Assembly (NCBI GenBank): GCA_963682175.1
Contig: OY821775.1
Coordinates: 8,342,501 to 8,406,500 of the forward strand
Reading direction: 5' to 3'
From: Triglochin maritima
Taxonomy: Eukaryota; Streptophyta; Magnoliopsida; Alismatales; Juncaginaceae
Length of the DNA: 64,000 nt
The translations under genes were made by a program, and so were the position numbers. Below, in pieces: positions 35,329 through 45,350 of the stretch (position 1 is its first letter; each line of letters starts with the position of its first letter). The notes beneath the pieces were generated by a model. It ran no database searches and was not told the origin of the DNA. It saw nothing but the letters and a program-made list of their open reading frames with translations.

Positions 35329-38300
35329 TTATATGTTCCGGAGAACTTGTGTAATAAAATGATGCCGTTGTGTATTGAAATGAAATATTGGTGTATTAAA
35401 CATATACTGTTGTGTATTGAACACATATAAATGTTTATTCACTAGAAGTTTTATTTAAGAGAGTGATGCACTTTTGTAGAGCGCTACGTGTTATTTCTAT
35501 TTCGAACATCTCTCTTTCATTTTCTCTCTTTCCTATAGAAAAATATGTCATATTATAATAATTTAGTCTTATTTGAGCCTGTTAGCATCTATAGTAGACT
35601 TAAGTGAGAATGTCCACAAGTTTCCTAAGTTGACTTCAATAATCATTTATATGGCTGATCACAAAAAAATACAAAATCAAATATTTTCCCTCTCCCCAAC
35701 ACAAATCAATGCCTTAACTCTCATACCATATACAACAACATGATATGGTGCTGATGGGAAAGGACTTGAGGTGTGAGTTTTAGTTTAAATGTACAATTTT
35801 TAGTTTTAGTTGAAGAAATGAGCATGTTGGATACTTTTGGTTAGATGTATTTTTAGTTTTAGTTGGGAGGAGATTGTAGTGCTCAAAGTCTTGTTTTTTA
35901 AATATTGACTCAATAACCAAAATTGTGATGTGATCATTGAGTTGGTAACATGTAGGATAATAAAATTACAAATTTTGATATGAGATGCATTGTAAGGCTT
36001 AGGGAATTGACTAGCAATGGGTATTTTGTGTGTGGTTGTGTTTGAAAGTTGAGTTTTGGAGGATCGACAATCCTATGTATTTTAGATTCTTATATGAATC
36101 TGATTTGATGGATGATGATTTATGGAAGTCATTGCATTGAAAGTTATTGTCATACTCTAGTGTCTAAATATAGAAATGTGTCACAAATACACACTAAGGT
36201 CTAAACTTGTGTAATAAAATGATATTGTTGTATATTAAAATGATATATTTGTGTATTAAACATATACTATTATGTAATGAACGCATATAGATGTATATTC
36301 AATGAAAGTTTTATTTAAGAAAGTGATGTAGTTTTGTAGAGTGTTCCATGTCATTTCTATCTCCAACTTCTCTTTTTCCTTTCTCTCTTTCCTATAGGGA
36401 ATGACACCCAACGCAAACATCAAAATCAAACGACTTCTCCATTTAAGAGAAACTAAAATGCATTTGGCAGGTCCACATAAATCTAAACAATTGTATCTAA
36501 CCGATCCGACAGAATAACTGTAGGTGTAGAACATGTTAATAAAACAAGGATAATAGAATAACATTTCAAATTTAGAGTAGGAACAATATGTTATACGGAA
36601 TGCACAAGTTTCAGTAGGATCAAAGAATCTGATTTACACCTTATGAAGTCCACGAGTGCCCAATAGTTCACTGAAAGCTTTATTTACGAAAGTGATGTAG
36701 TTGTGTATTTTAATGATGTTATTGTATATTAAACTTTTATAATTATCTATATTAAACTTATAATGTAGTTGTGTATTTTAATAATGATTTTTTCCAAAAT
36801 ATTCTTTAACCAAAATATCCAATAGAGAAGTTAAATCATACTAAACAACATTATATTCAACTTACAATGCAATTATATATTTTAATAATGATTTTATAAA
36901 TTAAAGAGCTATTGAACTTGTGTAATAAAAGGATACAGTTGTCTATTGAAATGATAAGTTATGTATTAAACTTATAATGTTGTGTATTGAATGCATATAT
37001 ATATTATATGCTTCACTGAAAGCATATGATATACTAAAAGAACTATGAACAAACCAAATATTTGGTCACATTTCCTGAAAATAAAAGTTACTAACACAAA
37101 CTTCGTCGACACGCCCCATCAAAACTTTAGAAAATAGGTGTCGTAACTTGTTGGATTATCATAGCAAATGTATTAAGTTTGTGACTCTTACTATATACAA
37201 AATGTAGTCCCATTGTTTACAAGTTTATAACAACAAAAAAGATAATATCTACTATAATCCTACTTAACTCAGATATCATCACTAATTTGTGGTCACTACT
37301 TCCACAACTTCCACACATCGAGTCAAATTTCATTAATACTTCCACAACCACCATGGCAGTTATACGTTCCGGAGAACTTGTGTAATAAAATGATATCGTT
37401 GTGTATTAAAATGAAATATTGGTGTATTAAACATATACTGTTGTTTATTTAAGGCATATAGATGTGTATTCACTGGAAGTTTTATTTAAGAAAGTAATGC
37501 AGTTTTGTAGAGTGCTCTATGTCATTTTTATCTCCAACATCTCTCTTTCCTCTTTCTCTTTCTTATATAAAAATATGTCCTACTATAGTAATTTAGTCAC
37601 TGTTAGGTGTAGTGTCCATATATGGTTATACGTTCTGGATAACTTGTGTAATAAAATGATATCGTTGTGCATTGAAATGATATATTAGTGTATTAAACAT
37701 ATACAGTTGTGTATTGAACGCTTATAGATGTATATTCACTAGAAGTTTTATTTAAGAAAGGGATGCAGTTTTGTAGAGTGATCCATGTCATTTTTATCTC
37801 CAACATCTCTCTTTCCTCTTTCTCTCTTTCTTATATAAAAAATATACTTTGCTATAGTAATTTAGTCACTGTTAGGTGTAGTGTTCAGATCTGGTTATAC
37901 GTTCTGAAGAACTCGTGTAATAAAATGATATATTGGTGTAGGACAAAAGGATGAAACAGAAGTTCAAATCCTCTAACTCGGAAATTCTAAGACAAAAAGG
38001 AAGTGGACAAAGTGAAAGACCAAAGGCGGGAACTACAAGACTTGTATGGTTTGATAGTGACAAATTGCTTGACAGATTTTTAGAAATATTTTTGTTGCTT
38101 GACAGATTTTGTGAATGAGTTTTATGAATGAGTTGTTCAACTTGTGTAATAAAATGATATCATTGTGTATTGAAAAGATATATTTGTGTATTAAACATTT
38201 ATTGTTGTGTATTTCCACTAGAAGTTTTATTTGGAAGTTTTATTTCTATCTCCAACATCTCTCTTTCCTCTCTCTCTCTCTCCTTCCTATAGAAAAATAT

Positions 38301-39720
38301 GTCATACTATCGTGATTTAGTCTTATGTGAGCCCGTTAGTATCTATGCTAGGTAGGATTGTAAACGGGGCAGGACGGGTAACAATTTTTTGTCTGCAACC
38401 CGCGTTAGGGGATTCACCCCCTAACGCTTATGCGGGTTGCGGGATTCACCCCGCTTATTATGCAGGTTGTGTGGGTGGCGGGTTGACAGGTAACAATTTT
38501 TTGTCTGCAACCCGCGTTAGGCGGGGCGGGTAAAATCCTACCCATTTATAGCCCTAATGGTAGGCTTAAGTGGGGATGTCCACAAGTTCTCTAAGTTGAT
38601 TTCAATTAATGGTTTATATATCTGATCACAAAAATATACAAGATCAAACGTTTCCTCTCTCCCCGGACCCCAATAGCAATTAATGCATTAACTCTCATAC
38701 CATGAACAACAACATGAACCATTCATCTACTTCCTTTCCTCCATAAGGATCAACAATTTGTTTTATGTACGTATCTCTTTTAGAATCATATGTTTCTCAC
38801 TTCTTCCTCTCCAACGACAACTAAATGTATTTGTGTATTAAACGTGTTTTGTTGTGTATTGAACGCATACAGATGTCTATTCACTGGACGTTTTATTTAC
38901 GAAAGTGATGCAATTGTGTAGTTTAATGATTTGATTGTATATTAAACTTTTATAGTTGTGTATATTAAACTTATAATGCAATTGTGTATTTAATAATGAT
39001 TTTTCTAAAATGTTCTCTAACTAAAATATCTAATAGACAAGTTAAACTATATTAAATAACATTATATTCAACTTATAATGTAATTGTGTATTTTAATAAT
39101 GATTTTTATGAGTTAAAGAGTTCTTGAACTTGTGTAATAAAATGATACGGTTGTGTATTGAAATGATAAGTTATGTATTAAACTTATAATATTGTGTATC
39201 TTAACTCCCATACCATGTACAACATCATGAACTCTCCATCTACTTCCTTTCCTCCACAAGGATCAACAATTCATATTTATGTACGTATCTCTTTTAAAAT
39301 CATATGTTGCTCACTTCTTCCTCTCCGGTGACAACCAACTGTATTTGTGTATTAAACGTATTCTGTTGTGTATTGAACTCATAAAGATGTGTATTCACTG
39401 GAAGCTTTATTTATGAAAGTGATGTGGTTGTGTATTTTAACGAAGTAATTGTATATAACTTTTATAGTTATCTATATTAAACTTATAATGCAGTTGTTTA
39501 TTTTAATAATGATTTTTCCAAAATTTCTCTAACCAAAATATCTAGTAGATAAGTTAAATCATACTAAACAACATTATATCCGACTTATAATGCAATTGCG
39601 TGTTTTAATAATGATTTTTATGAATTAAAGAGTTCTTGAACTGGTGTAATAAAATGATACTGTTGTGTATTGAAATGATGTAGTTATTTATTAAACTTAT
39701 AATATTGTGTATTGAACGCA
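35329..39720 (+). repeat. Irregular repeat block (about ten modules)
   Basis: A module beginning gtgtaataaaatgat, continuing gtgtattaaacatata, gttgtgtattgaacgcata and gaagttttatttaagaaagt, and in some copies ending atctccaacatctctctttcc recurs near 35340, 36210, 36915, 37378, 37645, 37915, 38143, 38830, 39135, 39345 and 39645. Copies are truncated to different lengths, and some carry a second type of tail with ttaataatgattttt. The spacing is irregular, so this is not a simple satellite. Small open frames in it are by-products. Confidence 0.8.
38353..38556. mobile_element. hAT MITE inside the repeat block
   Basis: It begins taggattgtaaacggggc and ends ccatttatagccctaa-type sequence (last base 38556), approximate inverted repeats. 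The flanks are ATGCTAGG (38345-38352) and ATGGTAGG (38557-38564), 7 of 8 bases matching. Inside, aacaattttttgtctgcaac followed by ccgcgttagg occurs twice, so the element has an internal duplication. Confidence 0.75.
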
Positions 39721-41690
39721 TGTATATATATTATACTTTATTGGAAGCATATAATATACCAGAGGAACTACGAAATAAACCAAATATTTGGTCTCATTTC
39801 CTGTAAAAAAAGTTACTAACACAAATATTATCGACACTCCACATCAAAACTACCAAAAATATGTATCGTAACCTGTTGGATTGGCGTATCAAATGTGTTA
39901 AGTGAGTACATAGTTGTGACTTCTACTATATACAAAATGTAGCAATATTGGTTGCAAGTATATAACAACAACAAAAAAGATGATATCTACTACAATCCTA
40001 CTTAACTCAGATAGCATCACTACTTTTTGGTCACTACTTCCACAACTTCCATAAATTAAGTCAGTATATATCATCAATACTTCCGCAACCACCATGGCAG
40101 TCCTAACAAGGAACTTTAGTAGACACCATTACTACTTTCACAAAAGGCAAAACTCCTTACAACAAAGACAAAAACTCCAGATGTCCAAATATGGCAGAAA
40201 CTCCAGCAGTCCAAACAAAGAGAAACTCCATCAATCCAAACAAAGCAGAAACTCCAGAACAATGTCAAGAATAATCAACCTGTAATATGAGTCTCAGTTC
40301 AAACTCTTGGGACTCATGGATGCCCTTGTTGATGATCTGAAAAAATATCATTCTAAATTAGGCACCAAACAATATTAGTTTATTCTTGGAAGTTTAATAA
40401 TTTAATTTTGGAAGTGAAGACCTACTGAGTATTACTTTATAATAAGACAACATTAAATAACAACTACTAATGATCTAGACATGTAATCTAATATCATATA
40501 GAAGTTCAGAAACTGGGATGCAGATGTGCATACTTAATAAGTTGAGATGCAGCATTCAAAAGCCCAGAAAGCAGAAATACAAAATATTTAATGCAAATGT
40601 AGAAATCTTTGGGATTTTCACTTCATGTTCGGTGAAATACATAACTACACAAGTTCCATACACAACAATGACATAACAATACACAACTACATTACTACAA
40701 TACAAAACTACAAGAGTTCAATACTAACTATTAAGCAAACAGTGCATCCAGACCTTGTTCTTTAATCCCTTACTAATTTCTTTAATCTCTTCAGAAATCT
40801 TCAAAAATTCAATTGGATCGATTTGCATTACAAAGAGGACAAGGTAACCTTATCATTTAAAAACCCCGATTAGGATGAATAGATATTGAAATGAAATAAG
40901 TGTGAGATGTAATAATCCTTGGATAATAGTTGTGGTTTCATGGAAAATGGTCACTTCAAGTAGGTTCATCCTGCATAACAGGACTCGAAGCAAAAACCAT
41001 ATCTCAGTACCTTGAATGTTATGAACCATCACTAGATTAATATATTCCAAACAAAATAAAACCAAATCATCAAAATAATTTTCCAAATATTACATCTCTA
41101 AGAAAATAAATGATGAAGAAGAAATGCAAGCAATATTAGAAAGAAAGAAATGGATCCCAAATCTTCTCCCTCTTTGACGAAGGAAATGGGTCAAGTGGAT
41201 TGAGTTATACAAACACCAGACGGAAGACACAAATATTAAAATAGCAACAATTTTTTTTAAATAATTAATACAGAAAACAACCATCCCCTGAAAGACTCAC
41301 TGGCAAACAGTATACGTCCTTGTCGTTAATTATCCAGTATTAAAGTATCTTTCACCTGCATTATTGAGAATGGCATATATGGTCATCGTCTCTGGCTTTC
41401 AGCTTTAGCTTTTGATGGCACTATCAGACACATTGCACTACAATTTCTCGGGATTAGTGATGACTGCAAAGGAGACGTAGTTTTTCAAAGAGAATTGCAG
41501 GGTACATATTCCACTAATTTCAAAATAGTGAGAAAAATTGCAAGACCAATAGTCTGTTGGTGTTTACTCCACCAGTCATTCATCAACTTTGTTTTTTATG
41601 ATAGTCTTTACTTTTGATAATTCGTAGGGTTAATTTTGATTATTACAATTTGTTACATAAACACATTCAGCTGTCCATTTGAAAAGTCTA
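39721..41690. other. No gene recognised within the putative MULE
   Basis: AT-rich. Around 40620-40720 the sequence carries inverted fragments of the 35-39 kb repeat module (aactacattactacaatac and similar). A frame at 40094-40285 is low-complexity (Gln/Lys/Ser-rich) and unsupported. Confidence 0.45.
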
Positions 41691-41801
41691 CATTCAGATT
41701 GACAAGTTAAAAAAGAAAAACCTTTCAGCACATTGTTTTGGCAAAACTAATGATCTTGCAATTCCTATCTTCTGTCTAAGTTTTGTTTTTGTTGACAGTA
41801 C

Positions 41802-41975
41802 CTGGATAATTCCGAGGAAGGAGCTGGACCACCCATACTTGACGGACAGGGGCACAATGGCAACGAACATGACCACCCGGTCAGCGTTGCAAAGACACAT
41901 GATGAGGGCCACCAAGCACATCACCTTCACCCTCTCCGGCAATTCGAGGAACCATGGCTGGCTTCGAATCTTCAT
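41802..41975 (-). pseudogene. PHT4-type anion/phosphate transporter exon fragment
   Basis: On the minus strand the frame reads PWFLELPERVKVMCLVALIM, then CLCNADRVVMFVAIVPLSVK and YGWSSSFLGIIQ. This is the first membrane region of plant PHT4/ANTR-type (major facilitator) transporters. A splice donor CAG|GTACTG follows directly at 41801, as at a natural exon end, but no later exon of the family is present. The open frame extends upstream into a Trp/Cys-rich segment that is not part of the family. The piece lies inside the putative MULE, so it is best explained as captured genomic DNA. Confidence 0.8.
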
Positions 41976-42068
41976 CATGCCACTCTCCAACCTCCCCGCG
42001 TTGCATGCATATCCCCTCTCCCTGCCACCCTCTCTCTGCATGTTAACCATCACCCACTTCACAATCCA

Positions 42069-42166
42069 TTCCCATTTATACCAGCAGCAGCAATCCCATT
42101 CCCATACCAAACATCACAATCCATTTCCATTCATACCAGCAGCAGCAATCCCATTCCCATATTCTG
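42069..42166. repeat. 58-bp tandem duplication
   Basis: ataccagcagcagcaatccc followed by attcccata occurs twice, about 58 bp apart. It lies between the two captured gene fragments. Confidence 0.8.
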
Positions 42167-42179
42167 ATCAGAGCTTATC

Positions 42180-42335
42180 AAGTTTGTTGGACTCCTTCCC
42201 CTCCATCTTGAAGTCGAAGCCGCAGCGGTGGTGGTTGGGGTAGTAGTGGGTTCCGCAGAAGGTCTTTCGGAAACGGAAGCTGACGAGCTCCACCTTCTTC
42301 CGGCAGGTGGAGCAGCTCTTGGGCTGCTGCGGAGG
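42180..42335 (-). pseudogene. AN1 zinc-finger (stress-associated protein) fragment
   Basis: The minus strand reads CSTCRKKVELVSFRFRKTFC, then GTHYYPNHHRCGFDFKMEGK. This is the AN1 finger of plant A20/AN1 stress-associated proteins. The central Cys-x-Cys pair expected between FR and TFC is missing (Phe and a short deletion), so the finger could not bind both zinc ions normally. It shares strand and neighbourhood with the PHT4 piece, suggesting capture of parts of two genes. Confidence 0.72.
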
Positions 42336-42599
42336 CGTGATAGGATCAGCGGAGGATAAGGAGGAGGAAGGTTGAGAATGAGGAGATGTGTTGGTGGAGG
42401 GAGTAGGAATGGATCAGAGGTGAGGAGACGAGATGTGTTGGCATCTTGAGATGGAGATTACCATATTATCCTTTGATTGTATAAATTGTATGTTGGATAA
42501 ACCAACCGTTGGATCTAGATCTAAGGGAGGAAAATATAGGGTCTCAATTTTTTAGAATGAGACCTGGTCTCATTGTAATATTTCTGTATATAAATACTC

Positions 42600-43480
42600 A
42601 AACGAGAACATGAAAACATTCAATTTACAATCCAAAAAACTCTATACTTTCTAAACACCACCGAGGACCAAAATAGTTTTTTTGGCTCATCAAGAATTAA
42701 TACAAACATTAATTAATATAGAATTATGGACATTGTAATATGAAAACACCCAACCTATAACACAGAAATACCTATACTACAACAAACAAACAAAACCCAA
42801 ATGAAAACACAACGAGGACCAAGAAACATGTCATCCTTCTCCTATACTTCTCCTCCATCTACGTTGACTTTGTCATCACTCCAACCGTCTCCCAATCCCA
42901 ATCACCATCCACTTCATTGTCAACACGTCCTCTCCTAATCCCAAGCATCACCCATCCCACCATCAACATTGGAAGTTTGTTTGGTACTTAATTTTATTTG
43001 GCAATCTAGATATCTTCCGTTGTGTTTTGAGTAAATTGAGAAGTATTTTGAGGTATGATAAGAATCAACGTCAACAAGTTAATTGTTCCAACATGTTGTG
43101 TTATTTCGTAGCTACATGGATTCTGAACAATTTTTTTTAAAGAAATCGGATCATGTGTAATAATGCACATATTGAATCAGAAAAAAACACATTTAAAAAA
43201 ACCCAGAATAATGTAGCTAAGAAATGAACAAAAAGAAGAAGAAAACAACAATTGAAGATGAGAAAGTAGAATTCAAATGCAGAAAATCGATGAAACATAA
43301 ATACGAATACATTAAAGAAATAGAGATATCTGTGTTCTTATAGACGTCAGAATGCCACGCCAGCACGCATGAAACGAGGGTCGGAAATGTCGTGGTCGTG
43401 GGTGCCTTACATGTCAGCACTCAGCACACGTCTTATAAGGGCATGTAGTGAAGGGGTTTTGGAAACCACACACCATCTTC
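42600..43480. other. No gene recognised
   Basis: AT-rich DNA between the putative MULE and the CEP relic. Nothing supported except the TATA-like element near its end. Confidence 0.5.
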
Positions 43481-43488
43481 TCTATAAA
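43480..43488 (+). promoter_or_regulatory. TATA box upstream of the CEP relic
   Basis: tctataaac lies about 60 bp upstream of the ATG at 43540, the same arrangement as in the intact CEP gene (TATA about 58 bp upstream). Confidence 0.5.
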
Positions 43489-43539
43489 CCCTAATTAACA
43501 TTATTTCATCCTTTATTTCGAACAAGAAGCGATCATTAA

Positions 43540-43765
43540 TGGTGGTTCAACCCTTCTATTGATACTACCTTCTCCTGTCCCTGTCGTTCACGACTGCAAA
43601 TTGAAGGTTGATAGTTCAGCCCATTCCTTCACACCTCCGAAGCTCCGGTGGGCTGATATGGCTCGTTTGCCGAATCGAAAGGCATACGAGATCAACAGTT
43701 ATCAGTCGACCGTGCTTGGGAATAGCCCGTCTATCGGCCACAAGAGTCCTCCCAACGGTGGTTGA
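43540..43765 (+). pseudogene. Decayed CEP-type peptide gene
   Basis: The C-terminal part reads YQSTVLGNSPSIGHKSPPNG and ends at a TGA (43763-43765), close to the CEP domain of the gene at 28022. The pieces of the precursor lie in different frames. The first ATG (43540) gives MVVQPFY; a signal-peptide-like core YLLLSLSFTTAN lies at 43566-43601 in a second frame; the CEP domain is in a third frame, whose nearest upstream stop is at 43538 and nearest ATG is 43559. At least two frame changes would be needed, and the PTxP part of the motif has become STVL. It looks like a pseudogene of a local duplicate. Confidence 0.7.
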
Positions 43766-43984
43766 ATATAGTGTTGTTGACAACACTATCAACATGAAAA
43801 TAATTGGTGTCTGATGCCAATTAATTCCAATTTCCTACACTATTATATTTGAGTCGTGTGATGCCTTAGCTTATAAAGTGATGTTTTTTTTTTGAGCATC
43901 TGCTACTAGTATATTAATCATGTAATGGACTATATAGTGGCTACTTAATGAGATACTTTGGTTGTAAAATCCTAAACCCCTTTT

Positions 43985-45350
43985 GTGGGTTTAATGATGG
44001 ATAAGGAGAGGATTAGGTGGAGTTTTACTTGGAGGGTATGGGAGGCATGGGTGACGTGATGGAGAGGTGAGGAGGTATGGGTGGGGTTGCTTTGTGTTGG
44101 GAGTTGTGGGTTTAAGAGGAAACCAACGTCTCCTTCTCTTTTTCTTTTTCTTCTTCTTCATCTTCAATTCCATCTCACTCCAAGCATCCATTGCTCTCTT
44201 CGTCAGTTTCTCGATCACCGGAGGTGGAGGAAGCAACTGAGGCGTGCGAAGAGGTTGACAGAGTCGTAGCCTCAAGGTGTGAGGCGCGTGGAGTCTGACG
44301 CGAGGAGGACGTTTGAAGGTTGCTGACCAGAGGCGAGCAGAGCTCCGACGAGTCTTCATCAACCTAAGAGGTATGCCAAGTTTAATAGTTGCATTTTGCT
44401 CACATTAGTGAGTGTAGGGTTTGGCTGGTCGTCGGAGGTCGGAGACCTCGCCGACGACAAATGACAGCAAGTTAGACCTAGCTTGGTTAGGTAGTTGTCG
44501 GCCAACGGTCGACCGGAGCCTTTAGGCGGTTGACCAAATGTAGTGTAATTCCTGATCTTAATCAACATCAGTTAAACGATGTCTTGCGGCAGTTGACCGG
44601 TTGTGTTTATGCTGGTGGGTCGGAAGAGTGCATGTTGTTTTTCGGTCGAACGAGCATTTTTTTACGTTCAACCGTTGCTATGCGATTTTGAACTCGACTG
44701 GGCGTCTACCACCTAAACGGTTGACCGTCCATGATTTGGGTCCGGCCGATAACTTAAGTTTACTGAATGTTGGGTCGACCGATTGAATATCGGTTCGACC
44801 GTCTATGACTAGATGTATATAGGTTGCCCATGTTATTTTCGGTCGAACATGGCCCCCGAGTCGTTCGACTGTTGCCTTGATTTTGACTTAGAGTTAGTCT
44901 GATTTTGACCGACTAACGGTCGACCGAATTATTCCTTTTGTTCGATCATTGGGGCGTAAGTTGTAAGCCCAGAGTTCGACCGTTGTAGGTGTCTGTTCGA
45001 CCGATTCTTTGAAGAGAGGTCGACCAGTATACCTTCCGTTTGGACCCATAACTGAATCCCTGTCATTGTGGAGTGTCAGCTCGGTCCACGGAAACTCGTG
45101 TCTTCACCTAGCGCGTGACCTGGGAGGTGACGGTGGGTGCGTTGCTCGTGCATGTTCAGGGTCTGCCAGGTGGAAGAATGTGGATACTTGTAACCCACCT
45201 CTGTTTTATTGACGGTGGCATAATATATGTTCTATTTGACTCATTTAGAGTAGTAGTCCTGAGAGATCGTGGATCCCAATGCACGATATTGTACAACTCA
45301 CGGAGTACGATGACCCTCGCGGACTTCGGTCCGGATATGTCGATTATCTA
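43985..45350 (+). mobile_element. Old partial LTR related to the young gypsy
   Basis: From about 44480 the sequence parallels the gypsy LTR from about 13590: ccaacggtcgaccgg at 44502, then tccacggaaactcgtgtctt, gggaggtgacggtggg and gacttcggtccggat occur in the same order as in that LTR. Divergence is high, with the motifs mostly converted by C-to-T type changes. The left boundary (about 43985) is uncertain, and the right part of the LTR and all internal sequence are missing. Confidence 0.75.
44506..45040. repeat. Decayed paired palindrome array
   Basis: Sites or their relics start at 44506/44527, 44569/44590, 44643/44665, 44718/about 44739 and 44772/44792, spacings 21, 21, 22, about 21 and 20 bp. 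Many are now CGGTTGACC or similar. Further copies continue to about 45030. Confidence 0.75.

Larger units (their letters stand above)
34705..42581. mobile_element. Probable Mutator-like element carrying gene fragments
   Basis: Inverted terminal sequences of about 70-110 bp face each other. The left end has ATATTAGAATGAGACC, ggtctca, then tgagaccc, agatcta and aacggt. The right end read on the minus strand has ATATTACAATGAGACC, ggtctca, then tgagaccc, agatcta and aacggt. Both ends carry the self-complementary TGAGACCAGGTCTCA. Long diverged terminal repeats around unrelated and gene-derived DNA suggest a MULE, possibly a Pack-MULE. No transposase was recognised. The 9-bp duplication is unresolved: ttgtaatat occurs at 34690-34698 and 42573-42581, but the second overlaps the extended terminal match. 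Two separate one-ended elements remain possible. Confidence 0.55.

Noticed and set aside
41839..42243. 134-codon plus-strand frame
   Set aside because: It is the shadow of the captured PHT4 fragment and the AN1 fragment on the other strand.
43991..44362. 123-codon minus-strand frame
   Set aside because: Lys/Arg run from a pyrimidine tract in an old LTR; no domain.
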